A stretch of DNA of 64,000 nucleotides, from assembly GCA_012845835.1 (NCBI GenBank), contig JABAKD010000028.1, positions 2,382,242 to 2,446,241 of the forward strand. Direction: 5' to 3'. Both the position numbers and the translations under genes were made by a program. Below the pieces are notes generated by a model that was not told where the DNA came from, made no database searches, and worked only from the letters and a program-made list of their open reading frames with translations. Each line of letters opens with the position of its first letter. Position 1 is the stretch's first letter. Origin of the DNA: Undaria pinnatifida (Eukaryota; Sar; Phaeophyceae; Laminariales; Alariaceae). Of the stretch, positions 21,243 to 31,535 are shown piece by piece.

Positions 21243-24200
21243 TCACCCCAAACAAATTTCACACGTGCAAGGCTTGTACCGGTTTCTGCGTCGGCCTGGG
21301 TAGTCTGCCTTTCTGCGCTGTCCATCTGGCACAAGGCAAGCTACCTTTTGACCGGCTCTATTGCCCACGGTGTGTGACGCTCGCATCGTGCCCACGTAGT
21401 GACCACACTGCTGGCACATGTGACGACGTGTCTTAGCAGGGGCCGCCCGGAATTCGGGGGAAGGATCCCAAACCTGCTGCTGATCAGCCGTGGGTCCACC
21501 GATGCCAAACCTGGGTGCTACTTGCCGCAAAGTACCACACGCCTGCGGGGGAATAACGAACGCTCCGTCACCAACTGTGGCAGTGTCCCACTTTCGCTTT
21601 GGCAGGGCCCCACCTATCTCACAACCTGCCTCCCCCCACCCGCCCGCCACACGTTCACTCCCGCCCCCAACATTAACATCAACTCCGCTGTCTATCGCAG
21701 ACTGGTTCACCTCCATCGCCATAGCGCCGTGCCCAGCACGAGCGAAGGCACAGGGTGCTGGTCCGGCTCGAGCCGCTTGCGACGCGGGGATGCTCGGGAA
21801 GATGACGGTATCCCCGCCTTGCGTCACCCCGAAACTGGCCGGCCTGCCATCACCAAGTGCTTGGCTAGCTTCTGCCGCCATTGGCAGTACTCGTTGCTGT
21901 TGGATCAGCTGGGCGAGGCGCCCCCAGTGCGGCTCCATTGTCCGCTTCTCGTTCACGTCCTTCTTCAGCTCATTCCAGAATTTCTGAAGGTCGCCTGGGG
22001 TTTTCCTGTGGATCAGACTCTCCTCCCTGGTGTCCAGCTCTAGCTTACCGTCCGCGACGTCCTTTTCGATTTGTGCTATATCTCCGTTCCAGTGCTCAGC
22101 CATCCCAACAAAGTCCACATTCTGAAAGTATCTGTGGGGGTGTTGCTGCACCTGTGCTGTGGGGACAAGGTGATGAAGGCAGTCTCGACCAAATTTGTCA
22201 ACCTCCGCCGGGGTCTTGACGGCCGTGAAGGGGCGGTCTCCTGGCTGACCACCTTGCATGATCGCGAAATTCCTAGCGGGAACGGGGTACGCATGTTTTT
22301 GTTATACCAAGAGTTAGCACTGGCCCAGACTCCACCAACATCGTTGCAATATTAATTACCCGGAGACAGAGTACATTCAAGCACTCCATTGATAGAGATT
22401 CGTCAAAACTGTGCTACGGACGAAAAAGTACATCGAAAGCACAGCACCGTACCTTGAGGATTGAGGTAGACCGTTCACAGTTCCCCATGTCTGGCGCGGC
22501 AGCTCATCTTCGTCGTCGTCGGCGCCAACGCCGTCGTCGCTGCCGCCGCATGCTTCCGATAGCGAATGCGTCTCCAACTCCGTGCGGGCCTCGACCGGAT
22601 CCCGCGCGGTCACCAGTCCGGTCAGTTCTCCGGTGTCCAGATAGTTCTTCGTGGAATCCCACTCCGGATAAAGAGGGGTCGGGAACATCCCGGCTGTGGC
22701 CTCCTGAATATCGTCTATCAGTTCATGCGCGTAGAACCCTAGCAACTCCGGGTCTAGACCCCTGTGTTTCCCTGCAAATGAAATAAACAGATGAGCATGA
22801 TAGGACACACTGTATTAGTAGTCAAAAATTGAGTTGATCACGGCGAGGGCAACAGCACGGATAACTGCATGCATACATTTAGGGCAAGAAAGCTTCACAT
22901 GCGAAGATGACCCAGTATATGTCGTAGCGCTCGACAGTGTGTTGTAAGCTTTCTCCTCTTGACAGCGAACGGCTTTGAGGACATGGCGCGACGACAAGCA
23001 GCATTCTGGGCTGACAAAAATCTATTATGTTGCAAATGTATAGTATAGCTGCACATGTCATGAAAAAAAATGAAACAAACACAAGAAATAAAGAAGACTC
23101 CGGAACCAAGGCCAACACACCTGCCATGCGATGATTCCGCCTATAGTTGAAGGGAAGCAAAACGGAATGCGCCATACGCGGCGAGGTCCTGTAGCCGCTA
23201 AAAAGACGACGAACGGGTGTGTGGTATGTCTCCACGCGGTTGGTCCCTCGCGATGAGCGAAGCGTGTCCATCCCGTCCGCAGAGCGCCCCGAGCAATGGT
23301 ACAAGGACACCTCACGGGGGTCTGGATCGCTCACGCATCCCCGAAGAAGATGCGGCCGCAAGTTCGCCAAGTTCTTCCGTAAACGATCAGTGATATACGG
23401 CTGACCTGCAGCAGCGGGAAAAACACGGTGGCGAACGTGTGTCTGCAGTCACTGCAAGGCAACAGCAAAGTATGCCGCACCAGGTTTACAGAACGGGGTT
23501 ATGCATGTCGATAAGCTGAAGGAAGAGTCACGAGGAGAACCCAAGGGCAACGTCAGAGACGGGTGGATTGAAACAATACTAAATACACGCCGATACTGCT
23601 GTGGAACGTTCCGTTAACCACACTTGCGATTGGATTCCCACCTGTCTTAGCGTCCTTAACGTCTTCGAAAGCGGAACATAGAAGATCAAACCGCTGCACG
23701 ATGACCGGTGGCTGGGGTACCGTGCGCGGCACGAACTGCAACACCCTGTTGTAGTTCATCTTCATATCGCGGTCGATTTCTCTCTGGGACCACGTTGGAT
23801 GTCGTACCTTCCACAGTTGTTGGACTTCCTCGAGCTTCGCGGGGTCAGGAATTGCAAACGTATCACGCAGACGAGACATGAATGGCCTATGCGCCCCGTG
23901 CGTTTTGCAGCCGGAGTCGCCCACCCGGTTCTCTGCGTGCCAAAGATCTAGAAGGACACGAGGACCGCGTGGTTCGCCTGCTCCTGCGTTGACAGACGAC
24001 GCCGTCTCCTGGTCCACTCCTGTCGAAGTAGCGCTTCCCGGGCTATCTAAGCCAGGTTGTGTAGGCGGTCGACGTTCAGCCTCTTCAGCAAGCATGGGAT
24101 CAGGAGGCGGGTCTTTGGGCAGCCTGGTGTTCACCTGCGTCCCGGAACAGACGGCATGCCAGAGGAGAAGTACAAGCATTGCGTATCGAGATCAACTCCT

Positions 24201-27200
24201 CGTGAGGCAAAGTGCATGTCATCAGCACAAGAAAGCAATGGGAATTAGATATGCGTGGGACGTTTCAGCAGCAACAGCTGTCGTTCGTGGTGTACGATTT
24301 TCTCAATTGTGGCACTCTCTGTTCGTCGCAGTCAACCTCACCACGTCCCACAGCAATTTCTCTCCAGGAAGTGCGTCCCGCAATGCTCTCAAGTCTCCGC
24401 CACTTTCGTTGGGGTACAGCATGAGGGCTGCCCCTACCTGGACCTTGGTCAAGCTCACGACCGCTCGCCCGGCACTAACTACTATTTGGGTGCCGTCCCA
24501 CTTCTCGCCCGACCCGTGACTAACGAGGGTTCCATCCGCCACAAAGCGCGAGTTCGTTTTCGTGTACAAGCGCAAAGGTGTCCCCAGGGTTAGGTCTTGC
24601 ACACTTGGGCAGGAACAAGTGAAGATTGGATCCGCTCGTTCCATGATGTGGGCATAGACCAGAACCGATGCACGAGCATCAAGTGCGGCATAGCGAACCT
24701 ATAAACGTTTGGACAAGTGAATCATGTGCAGGAACCCGTGAGATCATACGGCGGCATTACAATACCGTCGTACGACGACATTACAACACCGACGAAAACT
24801 ACTGAAAAAATGCAGATGGAGCACGTTGAATTTCAAGCCAGTGCAAATATCCTGATGAGTTACACCGCCTGTGCCACAAGGTATGCTAGTTTTTTAGTAT
24901 TAGCAATCCTTCTCTAGGGCTGCAACATATGTCGTGCGTGCAATAATCTGAAAAAAAACGAAGCGTCGGCGGCAAACGAGAAATAATGTCGGGTGTCTTG
25001 TGGAGGGACCGTCGTAATACGCACCTGTTCATCCGACAGCTGTTGTTCCCAGTTGCTCATGCGAACGCTTCCCTTTGAAAGTCGTCGACGGAGTAGTGTC
25101 GCCGACAATTTCTCCAGCGAACGCGACCCTACAGCGATTCCCATGTGCTTTGTCGCTAGCTGTCTCAGATCCACCGCCCCGGTTCCCTCCACGTCGTAGC
25201 TGTCGTTAATGAGAGTGATATCACGGAGCACTGAAACTCCCACCTGAGAAGGCATGTCCACGAAGCGGAAGGGATTAGTGCCGAACCGATTTCTGAAAAA
25301 AATGTAATACCCGGCCACGGTCGACATTGTCGTTGCGCTTGAAACATCGACCGGCCACAATACGTTGACATGTCTACCGCCCTATACCAACTTTATTACC
25401 CATATTACGGCGAACAAAAGTTGGTCCACTCACCAGAAGGACGCTCTCGTTCACCAACAACTCTTCAAGCGCTTTGGGCACGATCCCATCTCTGTTCTCC
25501 CTCGGCTTTATGTGGAAGACGACGGTGCATCCATCCAGGGTGGAGAGCTGTATCGTTGCTACCGGTCGAGCCCCGCTTACCCAGACGCTCCACTCGCAAT
25601 CGAAGCCAAGCACAGTCGCTCCACCCGCCACCGTACGTGCCGATTCCCGCGCCCGTGAAAGGAGCTGCGAGCATGCGAAAGCCGACAGGTCGCACTGCTC
25701 TTTCTCTACAACGATTTTGATGGGTTGCCCGTCCGGGGGGAAATCGAGATGGGGTAGCATTTCTTCTGCGGCCGCCGAGGGCGATGCCGTCGTACTCCCG
25801 CTTAGTGCGCAAGAGGCGGGACCTAGGGTCTCCTGGATGATTTTCCTGTCGCCACAGCACACGTCCGAGTAAAACACCTGTCGCAAGGTTCCGAGGGCGC
25901 ACAAGGGAGTCCAAGTTTCGCCATGCGTTGCTGATATACCAAGCATGGAAAGGGCTTCATAAAATCGTACATGTATAGTAGCAAATGCTTTCACCAGCAA
26001 GTGAAAGGGATCGAATCAGCTAGGTCAGGCGTTCAAACAAGAAAAAATGATGTGAGGGTGTGCTGCCATATGCAACTACTTCCATACTAAACATCCATGA
26101 TAAACATGCAAGCCCACGAAACACATCGCTCGGCTGCAGCCAGTGGAGCCATCCTACCTACCTACGGACCGTCGAAGAGAACCCCGTTGATGAAACGGTA
26201 GCTCGTCCTGATTGTTATGAACACCCCTATAGCCCCGCATTGCACGCAGCCTCTCCAGAAAAACGACGTCGAAACTCACCTTGAGAGGATCAAACCCTAG
26301 AAGAAGAAACCGCTGGGCAAGACCTTCAAGATCCGCCTTGATCTCGTCCAGAGCTCCTACTGAGACAAGTCGCTTGGGACGCTGGAAGTTTAGACGGCGA
26401 GAAAAAGAAAAGAGTACGGAAGTAGGCGGAAAGGTCTCCGCGTTACCCACCGACCACTGCATAGTGGAAAGGGCGACCATTAGTCATGTTACCCAAGATT
26501 CATGTTCTGGACATTTGTAGTACTGGACACGGTGGAACGCCAACTTTAAAGCTCACCTGGAACATCACTTGGCCGAACTCGTTCACCATTGTGTACATTC
26601 CGTGGAAAACTTTGTCGTCTGTGACTCTGATAGATTTCGTCATCTTGTGAGACTCGTCCCCGGCGACGTTTTGACCATCCACCTTCTGAGCATGTCGATG
26701 ATAATACGGCTCCTTTCCCTCGAACACGGTGAGCCACACAGCGGAGAGGACGCTCTCGCCTGGAGTGTTGCCGTTGTAACCCAAAGGATCGCCGTGCTTG
26801 CCGAAGACACGAGGGTTCCGTAGTTTCTCGGTTTCGCCCGGCACGACGGACGCCTGCCCTTGGGCTCGCTTCCTCTTCAACCGAAAGTAGTACCTGCAGA
26901 ACACAATTAACCACCACAGCGGGGGCAAACAAGGCGAAAAAAGCGGCGGCATTATTTTAAGGGGCCGAACCGGAATTTTTCGTTCATTCAAGTGAAATCT
27001 TCTGAAAAAACAAAAAATCCGCAGAAACGTACCTGTTTACTTATACATCACGTACATTCTAGCTGTCGGAACCACGACCTACGGAAAACACTATACCTCC
27101 CGAAAAAAAACTTAGACCCGTTTGACAATTTCAGGAAATTTTGCATTGACGGCAACACTTTTTGTGCTGGTGCCAGATACATCCTACGCATGCATCAACC

Positions 27201-29399
27201 CGACACAACCCCTGAGAGACGCAAACTGTAAATAATTGAACCGCAAAAAAATAAAGTCACCTCATAAACACACCAACATGCAAAACATGACACTACATAT
27301 ATACCTGGTGCGTAAAACCCCCCGCCCCCCCCCGAAAACAACACAATGAGGCACAACGATGAAGAAGCCAACGCGGGCCGCTTAATGCGCGCTGTTCGCT
27401 GAAGGGGTGGCAATGGGTGCCACCACAACAACAGTTGCAAGAAGGTGGCAGCATGAGTTTTCTCGTGCGTGCAGAGTACAACCACACCTAGTACCACTCA
27501 CCGCACCGCCATCTGGTGGAAATGCAACAGATGGTTTTCGCGAAGGTCGTCCGCCACGGCTTTGAGCCCCACGCCGCGAACGAGAGCCTGCTCGATTCGC
27601 GTGATGATCCTTTTGTCTACGGCACACCGCCGTAAAATAATGGCAGGGAACAGCATCAGCAGGTCACGAGGAAGCTGGCGAAGAACGCCTGGATGCCACG
27701 GCGCGAACTTGTAGCTGGGAGAAACAAGAAGGTAGGAGAACACACGACGTGGGGCGGGGGCTGATTCAGCAGCTAAAATACCAATGGTATAGTGTGACTC
27801 ACGCCACGCCCCTTGCGGCGTACAGGTAAGCAACATCACTCGAAAGTCAGCAGGCAGTCCACGAACCACAAATTCGAGTCATCTACCCAGCCCTCAAACA
27901 ACCTTACCTTGACGTCTTGGCGTTCTTTCCCTTGCCCTGCACGCTTCTGCAGGCGGTGCACTTGTGTTGGAACCCTATCAGCTCGTAGTTGAAATGCTCC
28001 CCGTAGACAGTTCGACGTTGCGGGTCCCATCCATCGCTGACCACCTTTGAAATTGAACATAAACAGGTTGGACAGAAAGGAAAACGTCTTGTGCAGGTGT
28101 TCTTGCCTCTTGACATAGTACAGTTGAGTTGAGGTCCTGCCTGCGAGTACATCACTACGCAACGGCTGTCGCCCCAGCGACACGTGCAGCACAGCATAGC
28201 AGACAGCAGCAGCAGCACCACCACCTTAAGCAACACACATAGCGTACGAGTGTGCAGTGACATCCCAGCACTTGCTGCTGATGCCGTTTCGTGTCGACGT
28301 TGCTGTAGCTGGATACTGCCGCTGTCGCAACGCTACTAAAGCCTGACTGTACGTACGGCAGGCTGAGACACGGGTTAACGCGCTGCTTGCAGGCCGCGAT
28401 GTGTGCGCAATGGCAGCAAAGCACATGAACGTGGTACTCGCAACACGGCGCTCACAAACATAACCAGCAGAAGTCAGCACCAGAAAACCTAAACCTGCAA
28501 CATAACGACACTCGGTACAAATAGTCATGGTCAAAACGCAAGCACTTGATGACGACGTGCAACAAGATTACGTCAAGTGCTCTACGTACAAGTCGACGAT
28601 ACAAAGGCCGCCCCACGAGCCACACAGACAAACTCACGTGGTTCGGGCTGCAGCAGTTTGGGCACGATGGTGCTTTGATGTCCGAGTCGAGGAACTCCCA
28701 CACGCACACGAAAATCGGCCTCATCATGTGCTCGTCGCGATCAGGTATTGCAGAGACAAGAGGATCGTCGGGGTAAAACCATGGAGATCCACCGTCAAGC
28801 TTGCCGCTCACGCCGTGCTTGGATCCGTGGCCCTTACGCTTCATCTGCTGGCCGACTTTACACCTCACGATACTCGCGAACTTGTCCATGGGAGTCATCG
28901 CCCGCACCAAATCAACGCCCGCACCAAACCTCCCGCTCGCTTCTCGGACAGGACCACGGGCGCCAGGTTCAGAGCTGGCCTCAGCTACAGAACTTGCCGC
29001 GGGCAAGATTGGGGCACGCCGACTGCTTGCGCGCATGGCTGTTTGCGGGTCTTGCGGGGAAGGCAAGCTCACAGGCGAGGCCGGCACTGCTGACGACACC
29101 TGTGCTTCAGCTTCTCTCAGCGCTTCCACGCGTGGACCAAGGGGCGGGACGCTTTCCTCCCTTTCTTCTCTCCCCCCGCTGGCGCTCGAACCAGATCTCG
29201 TTACTGGTGCTGCCGCACCCACGACTGGCACACGCTGACTGCTGTTTGTTCTCGCGTACGGTGCGGAAAACGGACTCGCACGCTCAGGTGTAGGTCGCTT
29301 GCTCTTGTTCTTCGAACCTAGGACAGGCCCAGTTCGCATGGCTTCGGGCTTGTTCGTTTTCGAGCCAGGGGGGCGCCCCCGCCGCGGAGGTCCGCTCAT
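21243..29399 (-). CDS. DNA-transposon protein: DDE transposase with an embedded DEDD 3'-5' exonuclease
   Basis: Twelve exons (minus): 29399-28638, 28044-27908, 27714-27502, 26893-26557, 26381-26280, 25877-25434, 25243-25025, 24698-24342, 24134-23642, 23405-23121, 22771-22453, 22272-21243. All junctions are GT-AG and phase-matched; 4,698 nt, 1,565 residues. The start is the ATG at 29399, followed by RRGRPPGSK (AT-hook-like). Modules: Cys module (CPNC..CTAC), DDE half one (GDES, Asp450; YSDVCCGD, Asp522), exonuclease (FDCEW Asp610/Glu612, LIND Asp679, YAALDA Tyr741/Asp745), then LLDLWHAENR, RGTNRVE (Glu1080), and a C-terminal Cys/His cluster (CQQCGH..CTCEIC). I recall similar fusions in fungi and animals, with the N-terminal part labelled DUF6729, but cannot check this. 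Expected role: cutting and rejoining DNA of its own element, with end trimming by the exonuclease. Confidence 0.88.
23121..23405 (-). other. C-terminal transposase segment with RGTNRVE motif
   Basis: This exon encodes LRRGCVSDP-like text (HLLRGCVSDP), CSGRSADGMDTLRS and RGTNRVE (Glu1080). A TN..E signature is used for the last acidic residue in several DDE transposase families, so Glu1080 is my candidate for the third catalytic residue. If so, the exonuclease is inserted inside the transposase fold. Confidence 0.5.
24342..25877 (-). other. DEDDy 3'-5' exonuclease domain (WRN/RNase D type)
   Basis: Motif I GFDCEW (Asp610, Glu612), a strand PVATIQLST, motif II VLRDITLINDS (Asp679), VDLRQLA, SLEKL, and motif III VRYAALDA (Tyr741, Asp745). 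All four acidic residues and the Tyr are present, so the domain should be active. The motifs span three exons joined in phase 0. Confidence 0.85.
25434..26893 (-). other. First half of the DDE catalytic core
   Basis: Residues about 371-530. Strand and motif GDES (Asp450), then FHGMYTMVNEFGQ, a helix-rich exon, and VFYSDVCCGDR (Asp522). This is the GDxS...MNEYG...TDNCC pattern of the family. Asp450 and Asp522 are candidate metal ligands. Confidence 0.7.
27502..29399 (-). other. N-terminal AT-hook and Cys-rich (DUF6729-like) region of the transposase
   Basis: Residues 1-254 begin with an AT-hook-like GRPPGSK and a Ser/Pro/Ala-rich linker. From about residue 215 (SPWFYPDD) through 370 the order is CPNC, GWDPQRRTVYG, HKCTAC, APWHPGVLRQLP, and a helix with IILRRCAVDKRI. 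This order (two CxxC pairs, then W..vl.qLP..l...FP) is what I remember of DUF6729 domains in transposase/exonuclease proteins. Likely DNA or end recognition; inference only. Confidence 0.6.
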
Positions 29400-29509
29400 G
29401 AGTTTCGTGTGTATAGGATTGCTGCGCGAAGGCGCGTGTATGGGTGCGCTGCGCGTAGGTGGACAGACAAACTTGGCCTTGCGCGCGGGGCTACGCTGGT
29501 AACAAATTG

Positions 29510-29685
29510 GTTGCGGCGCGATGCAAAGCAAGTGCGGCGCGATGCAAAGCAAATGCAAAGCAGAATAGAGCCTTCTGATTGGTCAGTGCAAAGCAAAATG
29601 GGGTTTCGATACAATGGGTGCATTACGATGCAAAGCAAATAAAGCTCTATGATTGGTCAATGCAAAGCAGATCTGGCCCGGTACG
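29510..29685 (-). promoter_or_regulatory. Repeated TGCAAAGCA and ATTGGTCA motifs upstream of the transposase ATG
   Basis: About six copies of TGCAAAGCA lie at 29520-29670, two of them preceded by GCGGCGCGA and two in the composite TGATTGGTCARTGCAAAGCA. ATTGG is the reverse of a CCAAT box. The cluster starts 110 bp upstream of the start codon. It could be a promoter array or the transposase-binding subterminal repeats of the element. Confidence 0.5.
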
Positions 29686-29689
29686 TTCA

Positions 29690-31115
29690 AGACTCGCCAG
29701 CAAATCACCAGCAGACAGTTTTCAGGGTTTACACATAAATATGCATTTTTCAAGCGGGTAACTTCTCTTTTCTTTTCATATATATTGATTTTTTCGAATG
29801 TTTTTGTTCTTGTTCTTTTTCCGAGCGAAGCAGAGCCTGTGCCAGGCATGCGGAAGAGCTCGTGCTCACGAGCGACCCCATGGCCGAAGCGGACTCTTGG
29901 CGGGCACTGTCGTGTGGGTGGGAGGGAAGAGGCAGACTGCCGGTTTCTGGTGGGGCGCCATCCCGTCTTCGAAATCTTCCAAACGTGACGAGACTCTCCC
30001 CCCCACCCCCCCACCGTGCTGCACGAACGCGCACAACCGACCTATCTATGATGAGCTCTACATCTGCAGCAGCACTAGATTAGCTATTCACGCCCTTGGC
30101 AGTCAATGCACGTTGTAGTCCGTTGGAGGTCCATAGTCCATACCATCTCGGGATTGTCCGCACATGTATTCTACTCGCAGCGAGTGGGATGTGGCCGTTT
30201 ATTCCTTGAAGTATATCTATTTTCAGACTGCTTCCCGCTGGCATGACATATATTGCATCGACGGCTGATGCTTTACCTTTTTCGTGATATAGAGCATGCT
30301 GCGAATGGGTCATATCACACAGAGTATCGCACTGCTGCGACACACGGCAGGCAGGTATTTTTATCTACATCACCATCAATCACCATAATCGGTTGACAAA
30401 GCATGTCCACGTGGCGTTAGCTGTGTCAAAAAGAACGAAACGCATAAGGCGTCAAAAAGCTTCCACGAAAAATGGGCTTTTCCGAAAAAAAAAAAATCCG
30501 ACAAAAAATTCTGTCGAACATGTTTTTGTCGGCGCGGGGGGGGGGGGGAAGTGTTGGTCGTGTATTTTTTTCTGAGCGCCCTCGTGTGTGGCCATAGCAC
30601 ACGACAGCATCATACCAACGGTATGCCAGGTATATGATATCTGTGCAATTTGTTGTGAGTAGCTAGTTGCGAGTACGTTATCAGTGTGAGACCATTGCGA
30701 GTATTCAGTGCGGTTCTCGCGTAACACGGAAGAATAAGGCGGTGGTAATGGGGGTTTTGAGTTTTGAGACCTCATCATGCACGAGTCGAAGAAATGTGGT
30801 CGAACATATATAATACGTACGAGTATCGCAGCAGTACAACAACAGTCGCTCGTATTATATACATGGACAGAGTGCAGTGGGGAGTGCAAACCTCAACGCT
30901 TGGCTTTAAGCCTGACTCCCACCCTCCGCCACAGCACATGCTGTTATATCAATATAGTTCGGGCATCCCGCCAGTCTGCGACAGGCGGCCGCCGGCGAAG
31001 CCCCTTGTACGTACTTAGGAGGCCCCGGCTTCAGTCGCACGATGCAATGCTATCATAACCTGGTCATAGTTGCTTACGCTCCACCGACTCACAAGACACG
31101 TCCATGACCCACGGG
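29690..31115. other. Intergenic stretch between transposon gene and pseudouridine synthase
   Basis: No supported gene. It includes a poly(G) run at 30535-30549 and a short pyrimidine tract near 29765. The ends of the transposon should lie in or near here, but I found no terminal inverted repeat shared with 20.6-21.2 kb. Confidence 0.4.
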
Positions 31116-31117
31116 TG

Positions 31118-31124
31118 TCATTAA

Positions 31125-31188
<64 letters not shown>

Positions 31189-31330
31189 TTATCCTCCGGC
31201 GAATGGGGAAAAATAAAGCTTAAGCTCACCACACTTCCACGTATTTTTATACGCGTCGTGTGTCGATTTAACTCAGTTGCTTTCGCAACCCAACGCTAGC
31301 TTGTTGTTGTTGTTGTGGTTGTTGTGGTTA
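31118..31330 (-). mobile_element. SINE family 1 copy inside a (TTG)n array
   Basis: The body at 31193-31302 is nearly identical to the SINE at 13940-14073 (AAGCTCACCACACTTCCACG, CGTCGTGTGTCGATTTAAC, CAACGCTAGC). (TTG)n precedes it at about 31121-31190 and resumes after it at 31303. On minus the tail is therefore (CAA)n. It stops at the GCTAGC, lacking the last ~25 bp of the other copy. Confidence 0.75.
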
Positions 31331-31535
31331 TGTGGTTGTGATTGGTCTTGGTGTTGGTGTTGTGGTAGTCGACGATGGTGTTGTTGTTCGTGTTGCTGGT
31401 CTCGGTGTTGGTGTTGCTGTTTGTGTTATCGCCGTCGGTGTTGTTGGTGCGCTGTTGTCGTTGTCTGCCAATGTTTCGGAAGCGCCGAAGCATCATATAA
31501 CCTTGTACAACGCCCCCCGTTATTTCCCATCCCAG

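Noticed and set aside
21399..22219. Plus-strand frames of 112-214 residues opposite the last transposase exon
   Set aside because: Shadow of the 1,030-nt minus exon, which joins in phase to upstream exons and carries the Cys/His cluster.
28527..29293. Plus-strand frames of 145-188 residues opposite the transposase N-terminus
   Set aside because: They mirror a GC-rich coding exon on minus; composition is Arg/His/Thr/Ala-rich and no motifs occur.
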